A stretch of 64,000 bases of DNA, from positions 85,928 through 149,927 of the forward strand of contig CBDCYS010000055.1 of assembly GCA_965224215.1 (NCBI GenBank), read 5' to 3'. The translations under genes and the position numbers were made by a program. Shown here one piece after another: positions 1-10,289 of the stretch (positions within the stretch are counted from its first letter, which is position 1; every line of letters begins with the position of its first letter). Source of the DNA: CBDCYS01 sp965224215. GTDB lineage: Bacteria > Acidobacteriota > Terriglobia > Bryobacterales > UBA6623. The notes below the pieces were generated by a model. It was not told where the DNA came from. It worked only from the letters and a program-made list of their open reading frames with translations, and ran no database searches.

Positions 1-1
1 G

Positions 2-304
2 TCATCTCGAAGTGGTCTTAAAAGGGTCCGCTGGTTGCGCACTACACTGCGTAACCTCGATGAGCAGACAGCCTACATTGCCACGGACAATCCGGAGGCG
101 GCTGTGCGGATGGTGGCCCGAGTTCGCGACGCGATTGAGCGGCTGGCACGGCATCCGTCGCTTGGAAGACCGGGCCGAGTGCCGGGCACTCGCGAACTGG
201 TGGTATCCGGCAGACCGTTCGTCATTCCGTATCGTGTTCGAAATGGGTGGGTAGAGAGTCTCCGCGTCTTCCACGGGTCCCAACGGTGGCCTGACGAGTT
301 CTGA
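2..304 (+). CDS. ParE/RelE-family toxin (5' partial)
   Basis: A short basic protein of the ParE/RelE type II toxin family, expected to poison DNA gyrase (ParE) or cleave mRNA (RelE). The family pattern is visible: LRNLDEQTAYIA in the first helix, a region rich in arginine (RVRDAIERLARHPSLGRPGR), then the strand ELVVSGRPFVIPYRV and a C-terminal VFHGSQRWPDEF. The frame is open to the window edge and the only internal start is a TTG at 35, which would cut off the usual VRW strand, so the true start probably lies upstream. The cognate antitoxin would be expected just outside the window. Family assignment is good; which toxin type cannot be told. Confidence 0.7.
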   Translation, partial: SSRSGLKRVRWLRTTLRNLDEQTAYIATDNPEAAVRMVARVRDAIERLARHPSLGRPGRVPGTRELVVSGRPFVIPYRVRNGWVESLRVFHGSQRWPDEF

Positions 305-441
305 AGCGTTAGCCGCTCTCAGTGGGCAATCGCTTGCGCCCGAACTGTTGGCTCTGACTCGCGTGCCTGGGTGGCCCTTCACGTCCGGCAAACACGCGGT
401 CTCAACATTAAGTTGGAGGTAGAATGGTTCGGGAGGCTCCT

Positions 442-888
442 ATGGGATTCCTGCGAATCGTGCTCCAGACGCTGTCGATCACACTGGCATTCTGTTTGCT
501 GATCCAGGCTCCAGTGCACGGGCAGACAGACGAAAGTACAAAGCCAGAGCGACAAGCACCAGCTAAAAAGGCCGAACGCGAACAAGACGGCGCGGTCCCG
601 GAGCGCAAGGGCCTGGTGGAGCCACTTAGTGACGGTGGTTTCCGCTTCACTCTTGATCCGGAAACGACCGAGGGCAAGCGGCTGATTCATATGTTGCGGA
701 GGAGCGGAGTTACTGACATTCCAGAGACCATCAACGTTAAAGTTTATCCACCCCCGCTATCTCCGTGCTCAATTCCACTGAAGCGTCTTCTGCCAAAAGC
801 TGAGGAACCGGTACGGCCTGATCATCCCCCAAAAAAAGACCCGAAGATCAGAAAGCTGCCAATGATCGCGCCACCTTGCGACGAGTGA
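442..888 (+). CDS. small secreted hypothetical protein
   Basis: About 148 residues, function not recognised. An N-terminal signal peptide is clear (MGFLRIVLQTLSITLAFCLL, ending near VHGQ), followed by a lysine/glutamate-rich low-complexity linker and a proline-rich tail with two cysteines, so the protein is likely exported. ATG 442 is chosen because GGGAGG sits 5 nt before it and it starts right at the signal peptide; an upstream in-frame ATG at 424, itself preceded by GGAGG, would add six residues. It stands alone between the toxin gene and a convergent DUF4159 gene. Confidence 0.55.
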   Translation: MGFLRIVLQTLSITLAFCLLIQAPVHGQTDESTKPERQAPAKKAEREQDGAVPERKGLVEPLSDGGFRFTLDPETTEGKRLIHMLRRSGVTDIPETINVKVYPPPLSPCSIPLKRLLPKAEEPVRPDHPPKKDPKIRKLPMIAPPCDE

Positions 889-975
889 TTTTTCGTTCTG
901 AGGCGGATCTTGGGATCAACTTGCATCCTTGTGCAACGCTCACTACTTCCACGGCTGCTGCGCCGTCAGGCGGCT

Positions 976-1806
976 TCAGTGCGTCATCGCGTAGATGATA
1001 TAGTTGATCCCGAAACGGTAGGCAAGCGCCGTCATCGGCTCGGGGTATTCTGGCATGTCGGCGTGCTCCCAGGCGTCGCCGATATCCATGTTGAAGTTGA
1101 CGGCGACGAGTAGCCGCCCTTCATCGTCATAGATCCCACGCCAGCGCGGTCCGGTTTCTTGGGCCTGCACAACGATCTCGCCGCCGGGGCCTCTTCGGAG
1201 ATGGCGTAGCCCCGGGATCTGCGTGCGCTGGTCCAAATCGTAGAGCACGTGCAAAACCGCGCTCTCTTCGGCGATCTCAACGATTGATCGTTCGGGAAAT
1301 ACACGGCTCATCGACTCTCTGAAGACCGACCATTGTTCGGGGCCGTAGAAGTCATCGACTACGAGGAATCCGCCCCGAAGCAGGTACTCCCGCAAGCGGT
1401 CCGTTTCATCGTCGCCTAGTTGCCAGTAACCGACCTGAGTGGCATAGATCCAGGGGTAGTCGAAGACGCGGTCGTCGGTCAGAGGCACCAGGCGTCCTTC
1501 GCCGGTATCGATTTCGGTTAAGCGGCGCAGACCCTGGGCAAAGTGGGTCTCGGCGGCGGGCCAGTCTAGGCTCCACCACGGCCGTCCGAGTCTGCCGCGA
1601 ATCCAAGGTTGACTGACGTACTCGAGGCGGATGAAGTGGAATTCGGCGTTCGCGCCGACGCTTGCGGATTGGTCCCAGGTCTGGCTCCCGGCTTGGCTCC
1701 CCGCTTGGCTCGACGTTTGGCTCCAGATCACCGGAAGCAGTCCGGCAGCCCCAAGTAGAAGCAGCCAAGCAAGAGCGTTGCCGATAACCGCCCGACGGAC
1801 ACCCAT
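976..1806 (-). CDS. DUF4159 domain protein, secreted
   Basis: About 276 residues with an N-terminal hydrophobic segment (ALAWLLLLGAAGLLPVIW) followed by a DUF4159 domain. The domain is recognised from the FDYPWIYATQVGYWQL stretch, the LREYLLRGGFLVVDDFYGP strand-turn, and the C-terminal NFNMDIGDAWEHAD region, a class-I-glutamine-amidotransferase-like fold of unknown activity that is common in Acidobacteriota and PVC genomes. A short repeat (SQAG, SQAG, SQTW) follows the membrane segment. Start at 1806 is preferred because a perfect TATAAT lies 7 nt upstream on this strand (1814-1819) with no Shine-Dalgarno; an in-frame extension to 1914 is possible. It is divergent from the heme-binding gene. 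Confidence 0.75.
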   Translation of the reverse strand: MGVRRAVIGNALAWLLLLGAAGLLPVIWSQTSSQAGSQAGSQTWDQSASVGANAEFHFIRLEYVSQPWIRGRLGRPWWSLDWPAAETHFAQGLRRLTEIDTGEGRLVPLTDDRVFDYPWIYATQVGYWQLGDDETDRLREYLLRGGFLVVDDFYGPEQWSVFRESMSRVFPERSIVEIAEESAVLHVLYDLDQRTQIPGLRHLRRGPGGEIVVQAQETGPRWRGIYDDEGRLLVAVNFNMDIGDAWEHADMPEYPEPMTALAYRFGINYIIYAMTH

Positions 1807-1940
1807 GAGCTGCATTATAGAGGGGGCCGTGTGCGCGACAGCCTCACCCGCCGGGGCCTGTTCGCGCCGCGTCTGTGGATCGATATCCCTGGTATCTGGC
1901 GGCACGATTCGCATGATGACCGGTGTGTTACGATTTGCGC

Positions 1941-4900
1941 GTGCGAAAGACTGCCTTACTCGTTACTCCCCTGGGCTTGATTTCAATTCTCCGCGTGCCG
2001 CTTCTGGAGTCTCAAACGACCCCGGAAGACACGGTCGCCAGCCTTCGCGTAGCGGACGGCCTGGAGATCACTTTGTGGGCGGCGGAACCTGACGTCATCA
2101 ATCCGACTAACCTCGATATTGATGAGCGCGGACGCATCTGGATTACCGAAGCGGTGAACTATCGCCGGCACCTCTTTCAGCAGCCCGATTACCGCGATGA
2201 AGGCGACCGCATCACGATCCTCGAAGACACCGACGGCGATGGCAAAGCCGATAAAGCGAAAGTCTTCGACCAGGACCCTCGGCTGCGTTCACCGCTGGGC
2301 ATCGCTGTTCTCGGCAATCGAGTCATCGTTTCGCAATCGCCAGACGTGATCATTGACACCAAGGACGACGACGACAACATTGTGAACCGCGAGGTTTTCC
2401 TCACTGGCTGGGGTGGTGCGGACCATGACCACGGCGTTCACGCCATCGTCTATGGGCCGGACGGCAACTACTACTTCAACAACGGAGATCGCGGACTGGA
2501 CGTCACCGACCGCGGCGGGCAGCGCGTAGTATCGGGCCCCGACGAGAAATACTATGGCGGCAGCGCGTTGCGAGTGCGGCCCGACGGTACGGGCCTCGAA
2601 GTGGTGGCACACAATTTTCGCGACCCCTACGAACTCACGATCGATGCCTTCGGCAATATTTGGCAGTCGGACAACGACGACGACGGCAATGAGTGGGTAC
2701 GCATTAACTACGTCATGGAGGGAGGCAATCACGGCTATTGGGGACCCGGCGGGAAACGCTGGCGGGAGGACCGCGGCAGCCATTTCCACCAGGAAGATCC
2801 GGGTGTGGTTCCGACGTTGCTGAGGACCGGTGCCGGATCGCCCTCAGGCATCACGATTTACGAGGGCAACTTGTTGCCGCGGCGCTACTGACGCAAGCCG
2901 CTGCATGTGGATAACGGGCCACGTGTATTGCGGGCCTACCATGTCGAGCGCGATGGGGCCGGGTTCCAAGCGTCGATGGAGGCGGTTGTCGATGGCGCCG
3001 ATACTTGGTTCCGGCCTGCTGATTTGGCGGTAGCCCACGATGGCTCGGTTTTCGTCGCCGACTGGTATGACGCCGTCGTTGGGGGGCATCAGATGAAGGA
3101 CACAGAGCGCGGGCGGGTCTATCGCTTGGCTCCTCCTGGTCACAAAACGCTCAGCTCACGAGTTGATATTTCAACGGCGGCGGGCCGCGCCGAAGCGCTG
3201 GCTTCTCCCTCCCAAGCCATGCGGTTCGCGGCGCATTCGATGTTTCTGGAGATGGGAGCTGATGGGATTGCCGAGCTGGACGGTTTGCTGAGCTCCAGCA
3301 ACAGGATTCTGCGAGCGCGGGTGCTGTGGCTGCTCGGCGCGGCGGGCGGCCGGGGACTTGCGCGGGTGCTCGAGGAGCGGGAATCCACGGACTTGGAGTT
3401 CCGGGTTCTGGCCGTCCGTTTGCTGCAGCGCTACCACCCGGACTTCCCCTCGGCGGTGGAGGCGCTCGCCCGCGATGAGAATCCTCAAGTGCGCCGCGAG
3501 GTGGCTTTGGGTTTGCGTGGTGTGGCTGGTGACAATGTTTTGGGCGAAAAAGCCCGCGAATTATTGGTCGAGCTGGCAAGCCGGTACGACGGCCAGGACC
3601 GCTGGTATTTGGAAGCCCTGGCCATTGGAGCGCAGGGCCAAGAGGACGCCATCTACGACGACCTGCTGGAAGCCTTTTCGAACTCCTGGAGCGATCGGTT
3701 TGGTCGGCTGTTGTGGGTATTGCATCCTTCGAAGGCGGTGGGGTTTCTGGAGCAAGTAGCGGGAGACGATTCGCTAGACGTGACGGATCGCATCGGGGCG
3801 GTGGAGGCCCTTGGCGCGCAGGCGTCCCCGGACGTTGGTGTTTTTCTTGCAGGGGTCGCTTCCGGTCAAGGTCCTGATGCGCTGCGTGCCAAGGCCGCCG
3901 AGAGACTGATCAAACAGATGTTCAGCCAGTGGACCGGGCTGAGGGAATCGGACGCTGTCGTTCCCGCCATCCGGGCGGCTTTGCGCATGTCCCGGCCCGG
4001 CGAGAGTGTGCAGGAGAAAGCGCTGGATTTGGTGGGCGACATGCGGGACACAAGGTACGGCGCCGAGGTGGCCGCGCTGGCCAGTTCGAGCGAGACCGGC
4101 ATGGAGCTGCGTGCGATGGCGATCGAGACGATCGGGAAGCTCAACGATCCCGCAGCGGCTGAGACGCTGGAAGGGCTAACGGCTAGCGGTTCGACGGAAC
4201 TGCGCCTGGCGGCGGTCCGCGGGTTAGGGGCTCTTGATGCGAACCGCTCGGTTCCGAGGCTGAATAGGCTGCTTCTCAGCGAAGCTCCGAATGATATTCG
4301 AAGTGAGGCCGTTCGCGTACTGGCCAGGTCGATCGAGGGCGCCACATTTTTACTCGACTTGGCGGAGGAGAATCGCCTGCCCCCCGTACTGCGAACGACG
4401 GCGATCATTGCTGTCAACGGCAACCGTGACGTCCGGGAGCGGGCCGAGCGGGTGCTGCCGATGCTCACGACCAAGAGTCAGGAGATGATGGTTAGTCTGC
4501 GGGCGTTGCTGTTGCGGATGGCGATTCGACCGGAACTTGGAAAGAAGGTGTTCTTCGGCGATGGACAGTGCTCGACTTGCCACAATACCGGCGGCGGTGG
4601 CTCGGAGAAGATTGGCCCTGACCTGGGAACCATTGGCGACAAGATGGGCCGCGCCGCGTTGCTGGACGCCATGATCAATCCCAACGCCGGGATCGCGCCC
4701 GAGTATGTGAGGTGGGTTCTCCAAACGAAGTCGGCGGGCGAGGTGCGGGGCATGATCGTATCGAATAGCGAAGACGAGATTACCCTGCGTGAGCCTTCCG
4801 GCGAACGGCGGACGTTTCCTGTCACCGATGTTACGGAGAGAAAGCGTGATCCGGAATCCGCGATGCCCAACCTGGTTGGCGTGCTCGATGAGCAGGAGCT

Positions 4901-4946
4901 GGCGGACTTGGTGGGTTACATGGAGGAGCTGAAGGCGAAGCCGTAA
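1941..4946 (+). pseudogene. PVC-type heme-binding CxxCH protein, in-frame stop
   Basis: A roughly 1000-codon gene: signal peptide, a glucose/sorbosone-dehydrogenase-like propeller (EDTDGDGKADKAKVF, NYYFNNGDRGLDV, IDAFGNIWQSDNDDDGNEW), a run of HEAT-like helical repeats, and a C-terminal cytochrome c domain with CSTCH near 4569 and the GPDL signature. Such proteins are periplasmic and usually linked to oxidation of sugars or other organics. The reading frame is interrupted by TGA at 2889-2891, after LLPRRY, and continues in the same frame with KPLHVDNGPRVLRAYHV, which is the normal family sequence; CGA to TGA would explain it. Start GTG 1941 has TACGAT 6 nt upstream. If translated in two parts, the C-terminal part lacks a signal peptide. 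Confidence 0.8.
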
Positions 4947-4993
4947 CGGACCCCGGGGAACCGGGAGTAAAGGGTTGGCAGTTGGAAAGTGAA

Positions 4994-5890
4994 CTACAGC
5001 GGCAATCGCCCGCGGCCATTGTTGTTGCGGCGATTGCGGTCCGGGTCGGGACCGGAGTTGATTTCCACGTTCACACCCGGCTTGCGCAAGGGATCGCGGA
5101 AGGTCAGCTCTTCGTCGGTGAAGAAAAGATTTCGGGCCAGCACCATGTCGAGTTGAGTCCCTTTTTCGAGGATCGCCTCTGGTCCTCGTGAAAGCAAAAC
5201 GCCCGCCAAGCCCGCGGCAGCACCCGCGGCGGCCCCGACTCCGGCCCCGAAACCTGCCCGACCTCCGGCCGCACCGGCGATGACGCCGATCGACGTTCCC
5301 GCGGCGGTCGTCTCGCCGACCGTGCGGGCGTCGCTGCCTTTATTGCTCTCGCTGGTGATCTTGCCCTCTTCGCGGTCAAAGCCTTCGGGCGAGCGGCCGT
5401 CCAGCGATCCCACGCGACCGGTCAGGTCTCGAATGACTCCGTTGGGCAGAATCATCTGCTCGAAGAGTAAAAACAGCTCGCCGCGTCCTTTGATGCGTCC
5501 GGGCCTCTTGGCACTGGTGACGCTGCCGGACACGTAGGTTCCTGGAGGGACGACGATTCTTCCATCGACGACGACCGGGTAGACCGACTCTAAGTAGATG
5601 CGATCGCCGGGCGCAGCGTGTTTGGTGCTGATACTGTTGATCAGGACTAGGGGGACGCGCGTGCCTTCAGGGATCGTGATGCTGTCCGGAGACGGGTCTT
5701 CGCGCTCCTGGAGGCCCTTGCGCTCAACTAGAGCCGGTGCTGTCGGTGTCTGGGCGGGAGAGATTTCGGCGCTTTGTTGAGCCATCAGCGGGGCCGCTGT
5801 CGTTGTCAACACGGCTGTTAGTGTCAACACCGCTGTTGGTGTCACCGCCGTCAGTGTCAACAATGAAGCGACGCCCAGGAATCTATTCAT
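4994..5890 (-). CDS. secreted glycine-zipper protein
   Basis: About 298 residues. ATG 5890 starts a signal peptide (MNRFLGVASLLTLTAV...) that contains an imperfect tandem repeat of LTLTAV/TPTAVL. The middle part (IPEGTRVPLVLINSISTK, DGRIVVPPGTYVSGSV) resembles the beta-rich fold of TrbI/VirB10-like proteins, where a pore-lining surface protein is built from such strands, but the match is too weak to assign that role. A glycine/alanine-rich stretch (SIGVIAGAAGGRAGFGAG) is a glycine zipper, suggesting membrane insertion. The tail is rich in N and R. A longer reading from 6067 exists but its N-terminal part looks like non-coding sequence. Cell-envelope location is likely; function unknown. Confidence 0.6.
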   Translation of the reverse strand: MNRFLGVASLLTLTAVTPTAVLTLTAVLTTTAAPLMAQQSAEISPAQTPTAPALVERKGLQEREDPSPDSITIPEGTRVPLVLINSISTKHAAPGDRIYLESVYPVVVDGRIVVPPGTYVSGSVTSAKRPGRIKGRGELFLLFEQMILPNGVIRDLTGRVGSLDGRSPEGFDREEGKITSESNKGSDARTVGETTAAGTSIGVIAGAAGGRAGFGAGVGAAAGAAAGLAGVLLSRGPEAILEKGTQLDMVLARNLFFTDEELTFRDPLRKPGVNVEINSGPDPDRNRRNNNGRGRLPL

Positions 5891-6057
5891 ATTGAAAGCC
5901 CTTTTGACATTGTACCTGCCGGTTCGGCGCCTGGCGCGGTGGGGAGCCGGTCGGCGTAAGGATACCCCTGTGGTATATGAACGCGGCGGGGGGAATATGG
6001 TTGCGCTCGCGGGGGCTTTTTTGGGGTGGGTTCGAACTGGGCGTTCGTGAGCGGCCG

Positions 6058-6077
6058 GGCGTAGCACGCTACGCCCC
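6058..6077. repeat. dispersed palindrome GGGCGTAGC-AC-GCTACGCCC
   Basis: Nine-base arms (GGGCGTAGC and GCTACGCCC) around AC, followed by CTACA. A near-identical copy with one mismatch lies at 19523-19542. Two copies in 64 kb, both between genes, suggest a REP-like dispersed element. Confidence 0.6.
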
Positions 6078-6682
6078 TACAAGAGGCCGGAGAGCGACGA
6101 CGCCCTCCAAGAGGCGCGCTCCCGGTCAAAAACGCCAAACTTGACGCGTCGGCATTTGTGCCGAGGCGGCAAGCTGCGAGCTTGCGCGACCGGGGCGGGA
6201 TGTTTGGCGCGAGATTTCGGCCGGGCGCGGGAGGGTGGATGCTGATTGGAGGGGGGTGAGAGGATTCGAGCGGATTTGAGCGGATTTCAGGAAAGTTGTT
6301 CGCCTTTTGTTCTCATTTGTGGGCCCGACGCTTGTCCTGCACTCAGATTTTGGGACCCGCAGCGGCGGAGCGGTGCGGTTCGCAGGGTTGAAGCCGCTGC
6401 GCCCGACGGTGGGTCCGGACCCGCCGTTCGAGGTCATCGCTCCCGCGAGACCCAACGCGGCAGGGTGGGGTCGGCGACCCGCGCTGGATGTTTCGGCTTT
6501 GTTTTCTTGCGCGGGCCGATTCGGACACGCGCTGCAGCCGGTCCCTTTTCGGTCGCGGCTCTGAATCTCTGGCTCTGAATCTCTTTTAGTTGAGAGGCCT
6601 CTCATGCTCCCATCGCGTAGACCATAGTCTCCTCCCCCAACAGGAGCCACAAGGAGGAGCCTTGCAAACGTTTCTTCAGAAC

Positions 6683-6710
6683 AAAAAAACAGGCGCAGTT
6701 CGCTTGCGCC
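6683..6710 (-). terminator. intrinsic terminator-like hairpin
   Basis: On the minus strand a GGCGCA/TGCGCC stem with a 7-nt loop is followed by TG and seven T. The form is that of a rho-independent terminator, but no convincing minus-strand gene lies upstream of it, so what it ends is unclear. Confidence 0.45.
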
Positions 6711-7204
6711 GCAGCCAGCCCCAAACTGGCTGATGGCGCGCGGAACCGTCCCGCTCTTTTACCTGAAGTCCGCTTGCGGGGGATCACCCACAAAGCGGAG
6801 AGCAACTCGCACTGTCTCGGCCGAGAAACGGTCGTGTTGGTCCGGTGGACATTCCTACCGGTCTCTTAGTCTCATTGTAAGGGGTGTGTCAAGCCGGAGC
6901 TGGAAAAGCACGGGAATTCAAGGGGAATCTCGAAGAAACGGCGCTATTTCATGGAATGTCTTGGATGTGCATGAAGGACAAGAGGGCGGCCGCCCGGGGG
7001 CGGCTCGCTGCTGCCCCACCGCAAGCCCCGCTCGGCCGCCATGGGGCGGCCGAGCGCCGAAAGCGTGCGTGGGAATGACGTGCTTTTCCGAGCGGCGCGG
7101 GTGTACACTGTGGTCGCGCCAGGACCAGAGTGGAAATCCTGGCGTAGGACCCCAGAAACCTTATGGGTCCTCACCCATCGCGGGGCCGGAGAGGAGAACA
7201 ATAG

Positions 7205-9232
7205 ATGTCGGGCAGTGTCTATCGAATTCACCCCGCGATCGGGATTGCAAGAGTCGGAAACAGTTCGGAGTATTACATTGGCCCGGAAACCGAGGCCGGA
7301 CTTCCCCTCCCAGACAGCAAGACCACTGGGGGACTACCTATCAAGCCAGGCACGGAATCCGAGACTATCAAGAGTAGTGATTTGCGCGACTGCCACGGTG
7401 CGTTCAAGCGACAGGCCGCGCGGTTTCGAATCTTTCAGTATCCGAGGGAGAAAGTAGAATCCTATCCGTCTGGCAAAGGAGTGGAAATCTGCATCGGGAG
7501 CACGGTAAACGGGAAAAAGGTGGCCGACATCATTTGGACCGGGCACGTCGCCAACAAGAAGGCCAATGGTTATGAAAAGGACCATCTCGGGATCGGAGCC
7601 TACGACGGAATGTTGCCTCCGTTGAGGAATCTAGCCGAGGGTCTGAACCCGTCCGACCCCGAGCGTCTAAGGAAGCTGGTGATTGACCCCGGGCCCCGGA
7701 CGATTCACCGCACTGATGCGGGCGGCGTGAAGTTTGACAAGGAGACGACAGCATCCTATTGGGACGGTACCGGAATAAGGCAACTAAGCAACTACCCGAA
7801 GTCTTTCCCGAACGAGAACTTCTCTCAACGTGATTGTCCCTGGGGACGGAGCATCGACACATTGGGAGAATTGGAAACGGACGACCACGGGCGGCTCTTG
7901 GTCGTTGGCGGCTATGGGCGGGCCTGTGGATGGTACGCCAACGGTCACCCCTATCCGCTTCGTCACGACACAAATAACGACGGCTGGTTTGACGACTGCA
8001 GCGACGGACCTGTCAGCGCGGTCCTCGTCTTCGGCGATAAGAGCGTTCAGGAGGTTCACGGCACCGCGTGGACAGTCACCACCGATCCCTCGTACGCCCC
8101 GCAAACCCCGAACATCGTGTCGCTGTGGGACGACGTCTTTGATTCCTGGGTTCGAAAGCTGCAACTGTGGCCCCAGATTTATGCTAACGGAGAGTTCAAC
8201 GACAGCTACCGGCCGGCCTTTGATGAGCAACTGTATCCCATATTCCGGAGCACGGAACTGCAGCAATGGACGATGAATTTAGCCCTAAAAGTTATAGGAC
8301 GGCACGATGCCGTCGGGAAGATCAAGGCGACGGACAATCCCGACAAGACGCCCTTGGCTGGGTTGAAGATCATCCGCAACCCAAACGAGGACCAGTCAAG
8401 AGTGGGCGCGCCGCTCATGCCGCTGACAGGCGGTGATGAAGGCAAGAGTTTCCTTTCGCTATCACGCACGCAGTATTTCTTCTTGCAGCAGTGGAGCAAC
8501 GATAACTTCCGCGCCCGCTCCGGGCTGAAGCTGGGTCACGGCGAGCGTCTTGACAAGGCAGCGTTGGTGAACTGCACCGGCGGAAAACTCAGCCCGGGGC
8601 TTGAGCTCACCTTCATCGTGCGGCAACCGGACCTTTACATCAAGGACTGGCAAAGGTCAGGCACCGGCCCTTTTCGGATCAAGCCGAAACTTCTGAAGTA
8701 TGGTGCGGTGCGGAGTGGTCAGCCGTTTCTGACAGTAGGCTACATTCCCTTGCAAACTGGCAACGCGGGCCTTGAACCTGGAGACGTATCAAAGTTCATG
8801 GCCCTTCCTTGGCACACTGACTACAACGGTTGTGCGCTTCACGCCACATATCCTTCATCCCCCCCATCGGGCGGCGTGGATGGCTCGCCGCCGATTCGTT
8901 ATTGGGTCTGGCCCGCCCAGCGCCCGATCGTGGTTTACCCCGCCAAAGACAATCAAGGGCCCGATCAGTCCTCCGTACAACGCTTTTCCGTGCGGGGCGA
9001 GGGTACCGCGACGTTGAATCCAAAGACACTGGGCCGGTACCAAAATCGAATCGACATGTTGACGAGCTGGCACAGGATAGGTGTTGTAGTCCAAGGGTCC
9101 GCTATCGACGAACCTGGAGAATACGGGCCGGACTTCTACTTGGAGGTGGAAAGCCAGTTGGATGATAGCGGAAACAAGGTCTATCCTTGGCCCTCGAACA
9201 AAGTGAGTTTGGTTACTGACTCGGATTCGTGA
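7205..9232 (+). CDS. LodA-like quinoprotein amino-acid oxidase
   Basis: A 675-residue protein of the LodA/GoxA family, enzymes that oxidise the amino group of lysine, glycine or related substrates using a cysteine tryptophylquinone (CTQ) cofactor built from their own side chains. The N-terminus (YRIHPAIGIARVGNS) is the family hallmark. The CTQ residues can be placed: Cys457 in NCTGGKLSPGLE and Trp536 in ALPWHTDYNGC. No signal peptide is visible, as in other members. Start ATG 7205 follows GGAGAGGAGAA. The next gene, 25 nt downstream, is the LodB-like flavoprotein needed to make CTQ; because that partner is broken, this oxidase may be made but stay inactive. The substrate cannot be told from sequence. 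Confidence 0.85.
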   Translation: MSGSVYRIHPAIGIARVGNSSEYYIGPETEAGLPLPDSKTTGGLPIKPGTESETIKSSDLRDCHGAFKRQAARFRIFQYPREKVESYPSGKGVEICIGSTVNGKKVADIIWTGHVANKKANGYEKDHLGIGAYDGMLPPLRNLAEGLNPSDPERLRKLVIDPGPRTIHRTDAGGVKFDKETTASYWDGTGIRQLSNYPKSFPNENFSQRDCPWGRSIDTLGELETDDHGRLLVVGGYGRACGWYANGHPYPLRHDTNNDGWFDDCSDGPVSAVLVFGDKSVQEVHGTAWTVTTDPSYAPQTPNIVSLWDDVFDSWVRKLQLWPQIYANGEFNDSYRPAFDEQLYPIFRSTELQQWTMNLALKVIGRHDAVGKIKATDNPDKTPLAGLKIIRNPNEDQSRVGAPLMPLTGGDEGKSFLSLSRTQYFFLQQWSNDNFRARSGLKLGHGERLDKAALVNCTGGKLSPGLELTFIVRQPDLYIKDWQRSGTGPFRIKPKLLKYGAVRSGQPFLTVGYIPLQTGNAGLEPGDVSKFMALPWHTDYNGCALHATYPSSPPSGGVDGSPPIRYWVWPAQRPIVVYPAKDNQGPDQSSVQRFSVRGEGTATLNPKTLGRYQNRIDMLTSWHRIGVVVQGSAIDEPGEYGPDFYLEVESQLDDSGNKVYPWPSNKVSLVTDSDS

Positions 9233-10289
9233 TCCAAATTGCCGTGCGTATCGAAACGTGGGGTATCCTCACCAAGACTATCATGCTGTCGTTCTGGGAG
9301 GAGGGCCGGCGGGTTGCGCCACCGCATTGGCCCTCCAGCGGCGCGGTGTTGAACGGATTCTGGTCGTGGAGGCGGGCAGTTACGAAAAGACCAGTATTGG
9401 GGAGAGCATTCCGCCCGACACTCGTCTTCTTCTAGAGCAGCTTGGGATCTGGGAGGACTTCCTTTTAGAAAAGCATGAGCCCTGCCTCGGTAGCTGTGCT
9501 TCGTGGGGTGATGCCGAACTGGGCTACAACGATTTCTTGTTCAATCCCTTCGGCAACGGCTGGCACCTGGACCGAAGGCGCTTTGACCGCTTTCTCGCCA
9601 GAAAAGTGGTGGAATCAGGCGCGACACTGTGCACAAAGACGCGTTTTTCGGATTGTGAACGCATTGCGGGAGAGGGCTTTCGCCTGTACTTCATACGAGA
9701 AGGCGGAGAAACAAGCGCGGTTCGCGCGCGCTTCGTGGTGGACGCAACGGGAGTCCGCTCCGTTCTTGCCCGGCACATGGGCGCCCAGCGGCTCTTCCTC
9801 GACCGACTCGTATGCGTCTACGGCTTCTTTGAGCTTCCCGCCTCTACTCACAATGCTCGAGGCGGTCGAGTATGGGTGGTGGTACGCGGCCCGGCTACCG
9901 GACGGCCGTTTGGCAGCCGCAGTCGCGAGCGATCCAGAATCCATCAAGAGTGCGGCCCTAGGCCACAACGATAGCTGGCTTGAGCGCCTCAGGGAAACAA
10001 ATCACATGGCAAATCAACTGTCCTGCTGCCGTTTCATCGACAACAGTTTGGTGGTCTGTCCCGCACCTTCTTTCCTGCTGGACAAGCCGGCCGGGAAGGG
10101 CTGGCTCGCCGTGGGAGATGCGGCCTCCGCTTACGACCCGATTTCCTCCCAGGGTATTCATAAGGCGCTGTCGGACGGACTGGAGGCCGCGAACGCCATT
10201 GCCCCGTGGCTCGATGGGGGTGCGGACAAACTCGCTGAGTACGGATCCTCCGTAGCAAACCGGTTTGATGTTTATTTGAAAATGCGCAA

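Larger units (their letters stand above)
5891..7204. other. 1.3-kb stretch without a convincing gene
   Basis: Open frames here are arginine/proline-rich, overlap on several strands and show no known domain, so none is called. The stretch contains a palindromic repeat at 6058-6077, a terminator-like hairpin on the minus strand at 6683-6710, and close to the next gene a hairpin AGGACCC/GGGTCCT around 7147-7172 in the presumed 5' leader of the LodA-like gene. A TACACT hexamer near 7103 could be its -10 element. Direct repeats of CGGATTT near 6270 were also seen. Confidence 0.5.

Noticed and set aside
6126..6650. Long open frames on both strands in the 5.9-7.2 kb stretch
   Set aside because: They overlap each other, are arginine/proline-rich with no domain, and no start has a convincing ribosome-binding site or promoter.
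9258..10289. Tryptophan halogenase and hence a halogenated natural-product cluster
   Set aside because: The flavoprotein is halogenase-like, but it follows a LodA-like gene directly, so it is better read as the LodB-type partner; no biosynthetic genes are near.
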